Of a DNA stretch of 64,000 nucleotides, positions 1-11,600 are shown piece after piece. Origin of the DNA: Amorphophallus konjac (Eukaryota > Streptophyta > Magnoliopsida > Alismatales > Araceae); assembly GCA_022559845.1 (NCBI GenBank), contig CM040121.1, positions 569,086,140 through 569,150,139 on the forward strand, read 5' to 3'. The translations under genes were made by a program, and so were the position numbers. How positions within the stretch are numbered: position 1 is the stretch's first letter; every line of letters begins with the position of its first letter. The notes under the pieces were generated by a model. It was not told where the DNA came from and ran no database searches. It saw only the letters and a program-made list of their open reading frames with translations.

Positions 1-1960
1 TGGGTGTGGAAGATTAGAGTTTTGTCAGCTAGGCCGTATGTTTTGCAGCTTGTGGATTGTGATGCGGTCTTGATGAGACTTGGCTTGAGGCCGAGGTGTA
101 GTCGTGAATTGCAGGACCAAGAGACTGTTTTCACTCTCTGAGGGGAGTCCTTATGTAGTCCGAGCTAATTAGAGTGCGCAGCGGAAGCGTGGTGGGCCCA
201 GAATCGAAACAGTGGCAGGGAATAGATGATGTCCCTGTGGTGAGTAAAATCTTAGAAGTCTGAGTGGAAGTTGGTTTATTGAGATTATGCTTGGGTACCA
301 CGCTACGGTCAGCGGCATCATATTGTGCCCAGTAGGGTGTTATGAATACTTGGCAGTGCCATTTGGGCTAATCTTATACTAAGAGTATAATATACTGGGT
401 CTTTTGCGCGGAGTTAGGCCAATTGTGGTGGCGGTGGTGAATGATATCCCTAAGTCCTCAGCCTCAGGGGAGAAGCGTGCCCCCTGTATTTGAGGGCTAT
501 ATAATAATCTTCGAGGAACGACCGACTGTGCGCCAAGCTTAGTAATGCGAGCTTGGGTTTCGGGAAGTGACTGCCACGAGACAGTGATCCTGTGAGGGAG
601 ACCCCGATGTGCGTCAGAGATTGGGAGTTTATTGGGCCATCCAAGAGTTCACGAGGATGTTGTATTGTTGACCAGATAGTTATGGAAGGATGTACCATTG
701 TCTGGTTTGTTGATTGTAGTAAGGTTTGATGGAGTTATCGGGGCCACTTGTCACTATCCCAATCTGTGTGTTGTAATGGGATCAAGTGATTTTGTAACCT
801 ATGATGTTGCCTGGGGTGAAGTTGTGATGTTGACTCTGTGGGACTCAGGGACAGTCTATGTGTCCCTAGCGAGGAGCAAGTGAGAAGTATTGTCTGCAGG
901 TAAGGAGTGTTGTCTGCCGGAGAAGAGCATTGTTTTGTGAAAGCTCTCGGTTCATGAAGTAGCATGCATTCGGGTGAGACCAAGGCGTAACATAGTTTAA
1001 TGAGGTAATAAAGTATCGGCATCCATATGACACCCGACAGCCGTTGAGAATTTCCACTTGGAAGTGAAAATGTGACAACGGATCTTCTTGTTGGGTTGCC
1101 AGAGACTAATAATGATGAAAAAATTAGGAAATGAAAAAAATGATGAAATGATGAATGAAATGATAAAGAATAAAAAAAGAAACAAATCGTGGGTGTACAA
1201 CGGATGGTTTCTTGGCACAGGGGCTCCAAAAGAGATGGTGCTAGATTGAGGCCCCCGCTTTGTTCCTGGCTTGGAAGGAATCTTCTAAAGCTCTGAGTTC
1301 AGAGTTGGTGTAGTTTGGGAGATTACGAGATTTTGCATGAGCAACCTCGTCGTACTCCCCTTGAGAGTGTTGGAGTTGGTGATAAAATTAGGCTGGAATC
1401 AGAGTAGGCATCTGGATGGAGTTCGGCTCGATAGGCAGAGGTCACTGGTAGCGTAGAGCCGACATATGAGTTATGTCAATCAGTAAAGGCAACCGTTTGA
1501 GTTGAGCAGAGAAAGTGAGTGTTTGAGTAGGTGACTCTTGTAGGAGTTGTTGTCTGGCAATCAAGGGAAGTCGAGTCCCCGCTCTTTTCAACTATTCCTT
1601 GTAGTGGAGCGTATTGGCCAATTGACCTGTCGGTTGTGGTTCCCCATAGTTGGTGGGAGTTTTTGGTGTATTTTACGCCGCCAAAGTGTGTGAGCATACG
1701 GCGAGAGATTCCCAAGTCCTTGAAGGCTCGAGGTGCGAGCTATGGTATTGCCAACTTTTTAAGAATGAGCGAGAGCAGGGAGTATGGATCGAGGTGATTC
1801 TTTTGGTTCGATGGTATGGCATTATAGCTCAAGAGATATGGTAATTTGAAGCATGAGGGAAGGTTGCGCGGCAATTACCTTGTTTAGGTGAGTCTTTTCT
1901 CCCTTGAGTTATCGTGTTATTTCGAATTTCGAAAACGAAATTTCTTTAAGGGGGGAGGAA
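1..1960 (+). mobile_element. Decayed 3' internal tail of a Del/Tekay-like chromovirus
   Basis: No credible protein frame survives here; the longest open stretches are short and unrelated to any family I recognise. The assignment rests on the right edge: a stretch ending in ACGAAATTTCTTTAAG followed by a purine run and then an LTR opening TGTAACATCCC. This is the usual end of the internal region of Del/Tekay chromoviruses. The part seen would be the region after integrase and chromodomain. The 5' LTR and gag-pol lie outside the window. Confidence 0.5.
1948..1960 (+). other. Polypurine tract of the Del/Tekay-like element
   Basis: A purine-only run (AAGGGGGGAGGAA) directly abuts the TG that opens the LTR at 1961. 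In Ty3/gypsy elements this primes plus-strand DNA synthesis. Confidence 0.7.
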
Positions 1961-2724
1961 TGTAACATCCCGAGTTTTCGGATTTCGTTTCCGCGGGCTT
2001 CGGATCACGTCCACGTGTCGAATAATGGACCTTCGAACCCCAAACGATAATTATTAAAATTATTTCAAAATTGTGGTGGTGTGAAGGGCGAGTCACACGT
2101 TTTTTTTTTGAATTCTTTGGGCCAAAATCTAATTACCGAAAATTTTAAACCCAAAATATAAAACCAATAAATAACTCCCACCCCCTCTCTCTTCCCTCAT
2201 ATCTATCCTCTCCCTCCACCGTTCACCTCCTCCTCTCCTTCCCTCCTCCGGTGGCCGATGGCAATTGGGCGACGGCATGTGGCGAGGACGGGGGGGCAAG
2301 ACCAGGTGGTGGCGCAGGCGCGAGTTCATGCACGGGGACGACGAACGAGCGTTGGATTCGGCATCTCCGGCGATTTTCAACGCGTGAGATCTTCCTCAGA
2401 GGTAAGGGGATGGATCTTGTAATTCCCGTTGTTTTTGCACTGAATCGAGACCGTGAGAGGGTTTATTTCATGTTTAGGAAAAATCCATGCTCGAGGTTTG
2501 AGTAACATATTTCAATCAACCCCAACCGCAATTCGTAGCTAGATTTTATTCATTTTGTGGTTCGGATGCTGGGAAGTGTTTCCCTGATGCTTTCCCTCTC
2601 GTAGGAGGCGAGTGGGGAGTGGAATCGATAGCAGCTGGGGTTGGAAGCACTGGATTTAGGTTCTATTCGGGCAAACCCCGCAGTGGATGGCGAGATCGAT
2701 AGCAGCTGGGGTTGGAAGCACTGC
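1961..2724 (+). repeat. 3' LTR of Del/Tekay-like element, left segment
   Basis: The segment opens TGTAACATCC, the common start of Del/Tekay LTRs. A TATA-box-like TATAAA at 2157-2162 followed by a CT-rich stretch fits the LTR promoter. Near 2621-2724 a unit containing ATCGATAGCAGCTGGGG is present twice about 72 bp apart. The LTR is interrupted at 2724 by the large Ogre/Tat-type element and resumes at 26510. Joined, the LTR would be about 2.4 kb, normal for this lineage. Confidence 0.65.
2720..2724 (+). repeat. Target site duplication (left copy), ACTGC
   Basis: ACTGC immediately precedes the TG of the 5' LTR and is repeated right after the CA of the 3' LTR at 26505-26509. A perfect 5-bp duplication is the usual footprint of a Ty3/gypsy integrase. 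Confidence 0.95.
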
Positions 2725-2875
2725 TGTTGACCCCATAAAATATTTCATTGATCTCAGAATGAATATTAATGGTGCCCATTTAGGCCTTAAGAAACATGTT
2801 TATTTGACTGCCGACTCAAAATAAGCATGCTTGATAAAGAACACCATTCCGGAAGCAGCCACTTGATTCCACCCG

Positions 2876-3930
2876 AAGAAAATTCAGTCGATTGCTCCCG
2901 AAGTAGTCAAAGTGGCGCAGCTAGCTCTGGATGCTGCTATAAGACTCAGCGGGAAATATTTCCCAACTATAAAATTGGGTACCAGTGAGGTGATGTTGGA
3001 AGCCAACAGAAACTTGGGTGAGGGCACAAATTGTCGATTATGCTTCTCATGTTACTAGCATAATCGCATGCACAATAAGAAATCTGTGTGAATTGGGGAC
3101 TCTTGCAGCTGCTGGTGGGGGGAGTCTGGTGACAATTTTAAACGTGTCATGGAAAGGTGTGGCTTCTCTTCTGCAGCTTGGCAAAAGAGTTTTGTCTGAT
3201 GGAGATAAGTAGATGTCTCTTGCTGGTGACATCTTTTGGCATTTTATTTAGCAGAGAAGTAAATATGCAAGCTGCAAATGAGGCATTGGCAGTTGTTGTA
3301 GAGCCAATGTCTAATCTTCTGCTACATGCCATTTATAAACTCAACTGACATAGAGCTTGAGTCCAAATTACAGGTATTGGACTGTTTGTTCACAGATCAA
3401 GGTGACGCTTGCACTTTGCATTCAGATGGTGTTGATCCTTTTACAAGTCAAATGACTTCATTTGATGGAATATTAGTTATGGAAGATGGAATGCCTGGAG
3501 CTGGAACACTAATGCTAGTTCTGTACCAAACAGTGGAACACATGAGAAGGCTGAAATAAGGGATTGGATTGAGTAAAGGCAACAAAAGATTAGAGCAGAG
3601 ATCTGCAGCATGCCCTAACTACAATGCTCTAACTACAAAACTCCAACCATATGGATTCAGAGTTTGAAACAGACAGTAAGACCAATGGTAAACCAACTCC
3701 AAGTTTCCCTATCAAGGGATATAATAGGATGAGTTTAATCCAAATGAAGAAAGGGATTTGCTTGATGATCATCTAAGTTCACATGTGACTAAAAGAATTA
3801 TCTACTCAAAATAGTTTATCCAATGAAAGAATCTTCAGTTCATCTGGTGCAACACTCACATGGTCTCACAAGAATAGAGCCAAAGACAAGATGAGAATCC
3901 TCCGTACAAGTCAAGAAACACAGAAGCTTT
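2876..3930 (+). pseudogene. Captured host gene fragment inside the 5' LTR (unidentified)
   Basis: This stretch reads like exons of an ordinary cellular protein rather than LTR sequence. About 2885-3010 gives an alpha-helical frame with VAQLALDAAIRLSG and PTIKLGTSEVML. Residues following near 3030-3210 include NLCELGTLAAAGG and ILNVSWKGVASLLQLGK, helical-repeat-like. About 3326-3559 gives a smooth frame with KLQVLDCLFTDQ and a PGAGTLMLVLYQTVEHM segment. About 3820-3900 includes SSGATLTWSHKNRAKDK. The pieces lie in different frames with stops between, as in a decayed or intron-containing capture. I cannot name the source; one weak candidate is the FIGNL1-interacting FLIP/MEICA1 family. The same segment recurs in the 3' LTR. 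Confidence 0.45.
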
Positions 3931-4009
3931 CCACGTGTTGAAGGGAATTTTTTTTTAAGATGTACGGAGGCTCTGTTTTTATATAGGAGAAAGAGACCCA
4001 TAGGCCGGA

Positions 4010-4190
4010 GGGGCCCTCCACCCTGCCTGCAGGCCGGAGGGTGCTCCTCCGACCTGCTGGCAGGCCGGAGGTAGTTCCTCCGCCCTGCTAGCAGGCCGGA
4101 GGGGCCCTCCCCCTGCTAGCAGGCCGGAGGACCCTCCTCCGCCCTGTTAGCAGGCCGGAGGAGGCCTTCCTCCGCCCATGGGCCCTGCGG
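4010..4190 (+). repeat. GC-rich ~30-bp tandem array in 5' LTR (6 units)
   Basis: Six units each start AGGCCGGAGG and then carry a matching CCTCC-type segment, so each unit can fold back on itself (GGAGGG pairing with CCCTCC). The 3' LTR has eight units. The array lies about 170 bp upstream of the LTR TATA box. Confidence 0.9.
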
Positions 4191-4357
4191 TTACCAAAAA
4201 AAAAAAGAAAGAGGGAAAGAAGAAAACAAGGAAGGGAAATAAATGCTTCAGTTACGGCATATGAAAAGGCAGGGAGGAGAAGAGGAGGGGGGCTTACCTT
4301 TTCGAATTCCACCGGAGGAGGAGAAGAGAATGCCCCTCCGCCCTTTCTCCAATCCAG

Positions 4358-4365
4358 TATAAAAG
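4358..4365 (+). promoter_or_regulatory. LTR promoter TATA box (5' LTR)
   Basis: TATAAAAG lies downstream of the GC-rich array and upstream of a purine-rich leader, a good plant core-promoter match. Transcription would begin about 30 bp downstream, near 4390-4400, defining the U3/R border. Confidence 0.6.
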
Positions 4366-4531
4366 GCTCCCACTAGGAGCCAAGGAGGGGACAGCCACAG
4401 CAAAAAGAAAAGCAGCTACAAGAAAGAAAGAAAGAGACAGCAGCAAGAAGACAAGAGGGGATAAAAAAAGGAGAAGGGAGAAAGAAGAATACAAGGAAAG
4501 GAAAAAGACAGCCACAATAGTAAGTCTACAG

Positions 4532-4675
4532 CAAAAACAGCAGTTCGTAGCCCTCTTTTGGTGGAGTTTTTGTGAAGATAAAACTTGCTTTATGTAAGGA
4601 AGACAAAAAACAGCAGTTCGTAGCCCTCCTTTGGTGGGGTTTTTGTGAAGATAAAACTTGCTTTATGTGGAGAAG
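4532..4675 (+). repeat. Tandem duplication in LTR leader
   Basis: Two units of about 75 bp each contain CAGCAGTTCGTAGCCCTC and GTGAAGATAAAACTTGC. They are present in both LTRs (3' copy about 25482-25625), so the duplication predates this insertion. Confidence 0.85.
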
Positions 4676-5557
4676 GTGTTCAAGGAAACTTGACTAAAGT
4701 ACCCTCATCACTCATGTGATATACAAAATAAGTACAAATGGGATCCAAATGAATTCAAATGCAATGTTATACAACTATTGAGAGAAATATTCCAAAGTTA
4801 TTCCATAGCCAAGACCCTATTGGAGGGATAATTGCGGAATTAAAATATATCTGAACTTAAAATGTCCCACCGGGCATCTGTAGTTATATTGACTTCATCT
4901 GGCTATCAGTATTTTATTACTGATTGATCAAAATTCTGTACATAATTAAATTACTGGTTGTATTTAATTACTGGTCAATATAAAATACTGAACGCGATGT
5001 AAAGAAGTCATGTCAGATGACAGATTCATGTAAAGAAATCTGTACAGTATTTAATATACAACCAAATCGTCAGACATGACTTCTTTACAGATGAAGTCAT
5101 GTGGTCACCTCTCTTAAAATATATACAACAAAATAAGTACAAACATTCCCACTTTTTTTTCGGAAAACTGTTTTGGTGAAAAATTACCTTAAAACCCTTC
5201 TATGTAAGGAATATTGCAAATAAACCCTCGCAGGAGGGATAATTGCAATCATGCCCTATCTTGAGGTAAAAACATGTTCTCTCGAACTAGTATTCCAGAA
5301 TAAAAGGGTCGATGTTATGAGGGCAAGAAAACATCGTTCGCATTCATTAGCAGTTTTAATCAAGGGTATTCGGATTTGTCCGATGTAAATTAACACCGAT
5401 TCCATTCGGTGGGGAAGAGTCCAGTACATGAACTCTTAAATCGTCTGATGAAACACGCGCGCGGAAATTATAATATGCAAGTATTAAAAAGACCGAAACA
5501 CATGTGCATATTAAGACGAAAATTTATTCGTTTATTTCTTTCCGCGTGTAAACAGAC

Positions 5558-5575
5558 TGGCACGCCCGGTGGGAC
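5558..5575 (+). other. Putative primer binding site of the Ogre/Tat-type element
   Basis: TGGCACGCCCGGTGGGAC begins three bases after the LTR's terminal CA. It begins with TGG, as expected for pairing with a tRNA CCA end, and is in the right place for minus-strand priming. I could not assign the tRNA; it is not the initiator-Met type. Confidence 0.7.
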
Positions 5576-5699
5576 TCTTCCCGCCCTTCATTTAACTGCT
5601 AAAGTTCTTTCAATGCCCTTACAAGGACCCTAACTCTTCTCTATTGAACAGAGGAAGGAGGAAACAGGAAGCAGTTCAAAAGCAAAGGAAAGTTTGGTA

Positions 5700-8600
5700 A
5701 TGGCGGCAGTTGCCTACGGCCCGTTCGCCGTCGCCAGCCATGCGAGCCATGGCTACCTCACTGTCCCCCTTGTGTTTGGGGATTTCCCGGCAGTTGTGGG
5801 TTCCCCCTTCTTCTTGGGGGTGATCCCTGCCGTCCAGCAAGAGGAACCTTCTTCAGCCCCATCTTCTGTTGCTGGGGGCAACAAGCTCCGTCCGGTCCAA
5901 GCTCGCGTGTTCTCGGTAAACACGCTCACTGCTGATGTCGTCCCTGCCAAATGGGGGCAGCATCGCCGCCGCCAGGACAGGAGGCCAGCAGCCAAGACCT
6001 CAAGGTCCGGCAAGTCCATACTTGTCGGGGATCTACGTGTTCGGCTCGACGGCACCGAACCAAGGGTTCCACGGGACCGATGTGTCCCCAATATATCCAC
6101 TTCCAATCGCTTCTCGCTCTTACACAAAATGCGAGAGGACGGACTGGATTTCAAAAAGAAAATCAAATCCGATGATAGCCATAAGGCCTCTGAGCGGCGT
6201 CCCCGCAAGGTCAAACAAATTTGGGTTACCAAGCAGGAGGCCCAGGCAATTAAGCAGGCCAGGGCCACCAAGCCTGCGCGGACCCAGCCCCAAGCCGACA
6301 TGGCATCGTCAGGTGCCACGCAGGGGCGGAAGAGGAAGGGGGCTTATCGCAAGCCCAACTTCACATCCCAAAGCTCTGGATCTATCCGAGCTAAGACAGG
6401 CAACTGTGCCCAAGCACCTATTCAACGGGTTTCCGTCTTTGAAAGACTAACGGAAACCCTTCCTGTAAAAACCTCCGTCTTTGATCGATTGGGGGCACCC
6501 CTTCGTCCTAGGGGACATGTGCCCAAGAGACGAAGAGTAGTCCAGATGGCAGAAGCAGGTGGGAATATGAAAATCTACACCTGTTACACCTCCGGTAGGC
6601 AACATATGGAGCAAACTGGCAACCCTGTCAACCCGGCTGACCCCGTCGGGGTGAATGATCCAAATCTGGTAACAGATGCAGACGCGGTGTACCGCAATAC
6701 TCGTAATGCTGCCAGGAGAAGTCTCCAAGCACAACTTAGTGGTCAAGAAGGGACTTCCTCCCAGGGGCAGTACCGAGAAATTCCCCAGGAGCTTCTTCAA
6801 AACCAGGGCGAGAATCTACCACGAGTAGAAGTTGACGCCGATGATGTCATGAGCATGCGTGATGATGGTTATCACAATTTGCCCTTCGAGCCACCGACAA
6901 AGGCCGCTTTCCAGGCAATGTCCGATGATGCCAAATTTGAAACTATGCAGAGATGGCACATAGAAATGACCAATCTCATGCTGGAAATGAAGCGGCAAAT
7001 GGATACAAGCGCCCGAAGGCCCCCAACACCGATGCATGGTCACGACCTTCGACGAGAGCAACAGCTACCTAACCCGGTCATCGCCAGTCGGCAAGCTGGA
7101 CACCCGCATAGTGCCCATACCGAGGCAGGGGCCGAACCACTCCGAGCCCAGCTCAATATTCAGTCTTCTCAAATCACGGGAGCGGAAGAGGCAATCGCCC
7201 AACGCCGCATGATTGAGAAGATTATTGAAGACAAATTCGCCCAGCGTGGCGAGGGTATCGCTACTGTTGACTTATACAGTGCGCCTTACCCTATTCATCA
7301 CCAGTTCAAGAAACTCCCTCCGGAATGCCCGAAGGCGCCTAAATTGCAGAAGTTTAATGGACAGGGTTCGCCACACGAGCATCTCGCCTACTATATGACT
7401 GCTATGGGCGACCTGGCCCTTGAGGAATCTTATCTCCTCCGGTATTTTGCAACTTCTCTTACCGGAAGTGCTTTTCAATGGTACTCAAGGTTAAAACCCA
7501 ACTCTGTCGCTGACTGGGCCGACATGCAGAAGAAATTCATTGATCGGTTCCAGTTGGCTGAAAGGAAGGTATCCCTCGCCGAGCTTTGCTCACTTAAGCA
7601 GAAGAGGGGGGAAACGGCTCTGGATTTCATCAAACGCTGGAGGGATCTCAGCATGCGCTGTGACAATCCCCCGGCACAAGAAGATGCCATAACTATATGC
7701 CGGAGGGGGCTCTCCCCCGAAGTCAGTGAACGACTTCTGGGGGCAAATATCAAGGGATTCGACCAATTGAACTCTGTGGTCGCGGAGATTGAAATGTTCT
7801 TCGCTGACAATCCCACTTTTACGCCATCAAAGCCCAAGCCACCCAAGGAGCGTTCTGCTACGGGAAAGGAAGCAAATGCGGTGGACTTTTCTCCAACCAC
7901 TGAAGTCGGTCAAGCAACATCGCCGGGTGATTCTGGCCAAAAGTTTGAAAAGAGGGCACCGACCACAAAGTTGGCCGAGCGCATGAAGACTCCTTACTCT
8001 TTTAAGAAGGAGCACACTAGCAAACTCTTCAATCTATGCATGAAGAACAAGTTAATAGCTCTGCCAGAGCCTAAGAAGCCAGAAGAGGCCGGCAAGACCA
8101 ATGAGCCCAATTACTGTCCATATCATCGTCTGGTGGGGCACACTATTGACAACTGTTATGTCTTCAAAGATGAGTTGGAGAAAATGATACAAAATCAGCT
8201 CATCACCATGAAGGGGACTCGGGTTGATCCTCCTCAGCCTCACGTCTGGGACCGAGCGACCCGTTCGGCTAATGTCATTAGCCATCGGCCGACTCGACAA
8301 ATTTATCAAATGGCAGCCTTCACATTCCCCGATCCGGGGGCAGAAGAAGCAGGCCCTAGAGGGATAAAACCCACTTTGTGGTATCCAGGATGGAGGCCTT
8401 CCCACCAGTGCTCTTTTCCAAAGGAAAACACGAAGAAGATATTTGATATTCTTCTAGAGGAAGGTCACATTATGGTACATGACCCCCCTCCTACCTACAC
8501 TGAGGTTGAGAAAGCCCATCCAAGATATTGTGAGTTCCATGCTGTGATATCGCATCCCACCCGAGAATGCGAAGAACTGCAAGATTGCATCGAGACCCTC

Positions 8601-11600
8601 ATCCAAAGGGGAGAGATCGATACGCAAGGAGAAAGCATGGTAAGAAAGAGGCTTCATCAAGCTGCTGAGCATATTCTAAATGAGAGAAGCACCGAGAAAT
8701 ATCCCCCTGAGCCTCACATCCACGAAGGATCGAGGTTTTCGGTAAATGTCATTCAGAAAATCTCCGGGAAAAGTCAGGCTAGGGATCCACGGCGTGGTCT
8801 GGACTCAGCCCCTGCCCCGCCAGGTACCTCCTTGGCAGGAGGCTATTTCTTAATGTCCGAATGTCTGTCCATTCGGAAGGCTGTCCGAAAGCTTAAAAGG
8901 GAAGTTAGGCATCTGCAGCGTGATCAGCAAGAGCTACTGCGGCTTGTAAGGCGCATGGACGACCGCCTGACGGCTCTGACCCTAACGCCTTCAACGGGAG
9001 GAGCCACTCCAGCTTCCACCCGTAACTCAGAAGCCACGGTGGAGCCCAGAAGACGGCCGAGGGCCGGGGGGTGGCTATCCGAAGATTCAAAAGGCTCGCC
9101 TACTGCAGAGCCCCCAGAAAAGTTGTATTCTTTTCCCCAACACAAAACTCTGGAGATATTTAAGATCTGCCAGAGGGAGGGATTAATACAACTCCCTAAA
9201 CCGGACAGTGACTTGATGATCGGTATGACGCACCGTCATGGCTACTGCTTATATCATCGTGCCATGGGACATGTCATTTATGACTGTCCCACCTTCAAAG
9301 ACATAGCCGAGGATTTGATTACCCGGCAGATTATAAAGCTAAAGGAGGGTTCTCAAGCTCCCTCGGCGTCCTCTCCATGGGGACGGTCGCCGATTTCAGT
9401 AAATGTTATACATGCATCAACTTCTCACGGGAAGTCAACGTCACAAACACTAGAGACTGGGCCCGCCCCAGAAAGATCCTCAGACATGAGCCTTGAATGG
9501 CGACCCTGGCAGGACCTAGAGTCCTTACCTCTTCCAAAGGAAGAAACTAAAAAACTGCTGGACATCCTGTTCGGCGGAAAGGAAATTTTGGTGCGCGAAT
9601 CTCCGCACTCTGTCCGAGTCAACTCTCCCTGCTTGGAGCGGAATTCCCCTGTCTCACGAAAGAGTGGAAAGGACAAAGATTCTCATTGTGAAGTTCCCTC
9701 CCTCTCTCAGCAAGGGGCCATCGGCTCGTATGAGAGTGGCAATCTGAGAAACGACATGTACCGGACTGTCTCTCAAAGTGACAGTCCGTGTGTCTCCACT
9801 AAAGGGTCTTCTGCCTCTCTTAGGAAAGGCAAGTCATCTGCTTTCGAGCACACTCCCAGGTCAGCCATGGGAGATACAAAGCATAAAGCAACTATACCCA
9901 GAATGGGCGAAGCTCGTCCCCGCCATGGGAGCTCCGATTTGAGCCCTAAAAGCCCGGTCCAAGCTTCATCCACTCCAGCCTTGAGCGAGTTGCGTCGTCA
10001 CCCGCTCCAGTCAAATGTTCAGGAAATGCCAAAAAGGAAGCCACCGAAGGGTGATGACAAGTCTAAGCCTAAGCAAGTGCACCAAGATAGTTCTCAGTTG
10101 CGGAACAGCGCTATGAGTTCGAGGAACAGACAAAAGAGTAAGACCGAGTTGGGACCATGCAAATCAGGCCTCGGGTCCATTAGTCAGCAAGTCAATGAAG
10201 GAGCCGACATACTTCGCAACTTTGGCTCTTTTGTGGCCGAATTTCAAGAATTGCCTCCTGAAATTGTTGAGAGAGCAATTAACGCAACTTTTCAAACTCC
10301 TGAGCAAGGGGGAGAGTGGATTGCTGTGACCCCGAGAAAGAGCCTCCATTTGAGGTCATCTAAAGGAAAGAGCCCGCCTAGTGGCTCAACAGCTAAGGGC
10401 ATTCCCCAGACATCTACGAGAAAGGTTGCCCCGTCTCAAGAAGAGCTGGCGCGAGCCCAGAAGCAGGAAAAGAACAGGAGAAAGAATCTGAAAAGGAGAT
10501 TAAAAAAGCAGGCCGAGCAGGCGGCGGCCATGGAAGCACCTAGAGAGTTAACCCCTTTGCAGAGACTTCACAAGTTAATTGAAGAGTTAGAAGACTATAT
10601 ACCCTCTGTCCCAGTCGGGCCTGTCACACTTGACAAGTATATCCCGTGGGAGGAGTTCGAGCGTAAAACTCGGCTCAAAAGTTGGCTCCGACAAATGCTC
10701 GAGCGAGCTAAGGAGGGCGAAAAACTCTCTATTCCGGAGGAGCTCTCCGTCTTCTACAAAGATGAAGAACTCACCATAGAGAAGTTAGATGAAATGCTAA
10801 AGAACTTCTCATGTAATATGGTGTCAATCCCTCCACCAGAAAGTTTACGGGGGTCAAGCAAAGACAATGCCACCTTCTCCGCAGCTGGGGATAGGATCAC
10901 TATGGCTACTTACCGCCGTCGCAATGCGGAACTCCGAAACCGCGGTCGCGGTAGAGGCCGTGGACGCGGACGGGGAAGACATTCAACATCCTCCAATGGG
11001 CACACTTCCCAGCCAACTACCTCACAAAGAGTGATCATCTTTCGAGGAGAAGAACCCAATGAGGCCCCTGAGGCGCAAGTACGGGCTGAAACTTTCATCT
11101 TCGACCCCTCAGACGAGGATGAGGGGCCCGTCGAGCCGATCTCTCAGGAGAGAGTAGGTGCTATTCCATTCGATCCAACGGATGAAGAGACTGATCCCGT
11201 TGGTTCCCCCTCCCAAGAGCAGCCTGCTGATCCAGCCCAAGCAGGCCCTTCAGGCAAGGACAATGAAGAGCTTCCAGTTCCGGAAGAGGAATCTTTAGCC
11301 CCGCTGTTCCAAGAAGAAACAAATGACCAGGGAAAGTTGGAGCCGGCCCAGAAGCCCCCTTATCAGCCTAAGTCCCTGGTGGAGATGATCCCTCCACTAG
11401 ATCAAGCCCGGGCTCGGGCTGATCGCAAGATCATTCAACACATGAAGCGAATGCCAACTATGGTTAGCATATGGGAGGCCATTGCCTGGAGTAAAGAGTT
11501 GAGGGAGGCTCTCATTAAAGTCCTCCAAGAACCAGAAGTCTATGAGACTCATGCAGCTGAAATTCAAGCCCAGACATACGAGGCATTAGCCGCGACAATC

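Larger units (their letters stand above)
2725..5554 (+). repeat. 5' LTR of the Ogre/Tat-type element
   Basis: A direct repeat of 23609-26504, starting TGTTGACCCC and ending TGTAAACA, 2830 bp long. It contains a gene-like segment (about 2876-3930), a six-unit GC-rich tandem array (about 4010-4190), a TATA box (4358-4365) and a pair of tandem units near 4530-4675. The rest is AT-rich with no further coding signal. Confidence 0.96.

Noticed and set aside
3018..3559. Short open frames in the LTR as independent genes
   Set aside because: They are identical in both LTRs, lie in mixed frames, and are better explained as one captured, decayed gene fragment.
5558..5575. A tRNA gene at the start of the internal region
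   Set aside because: Only an 18-base match to a tRNA-like end is possible; no cloverleaf follows, so it is a primer site.
5694..5699. TTG at 5694 as the polyprotein start
   Set aside because: A normal ATG follows two codons later at 5700, and plants rarely start at TTG.
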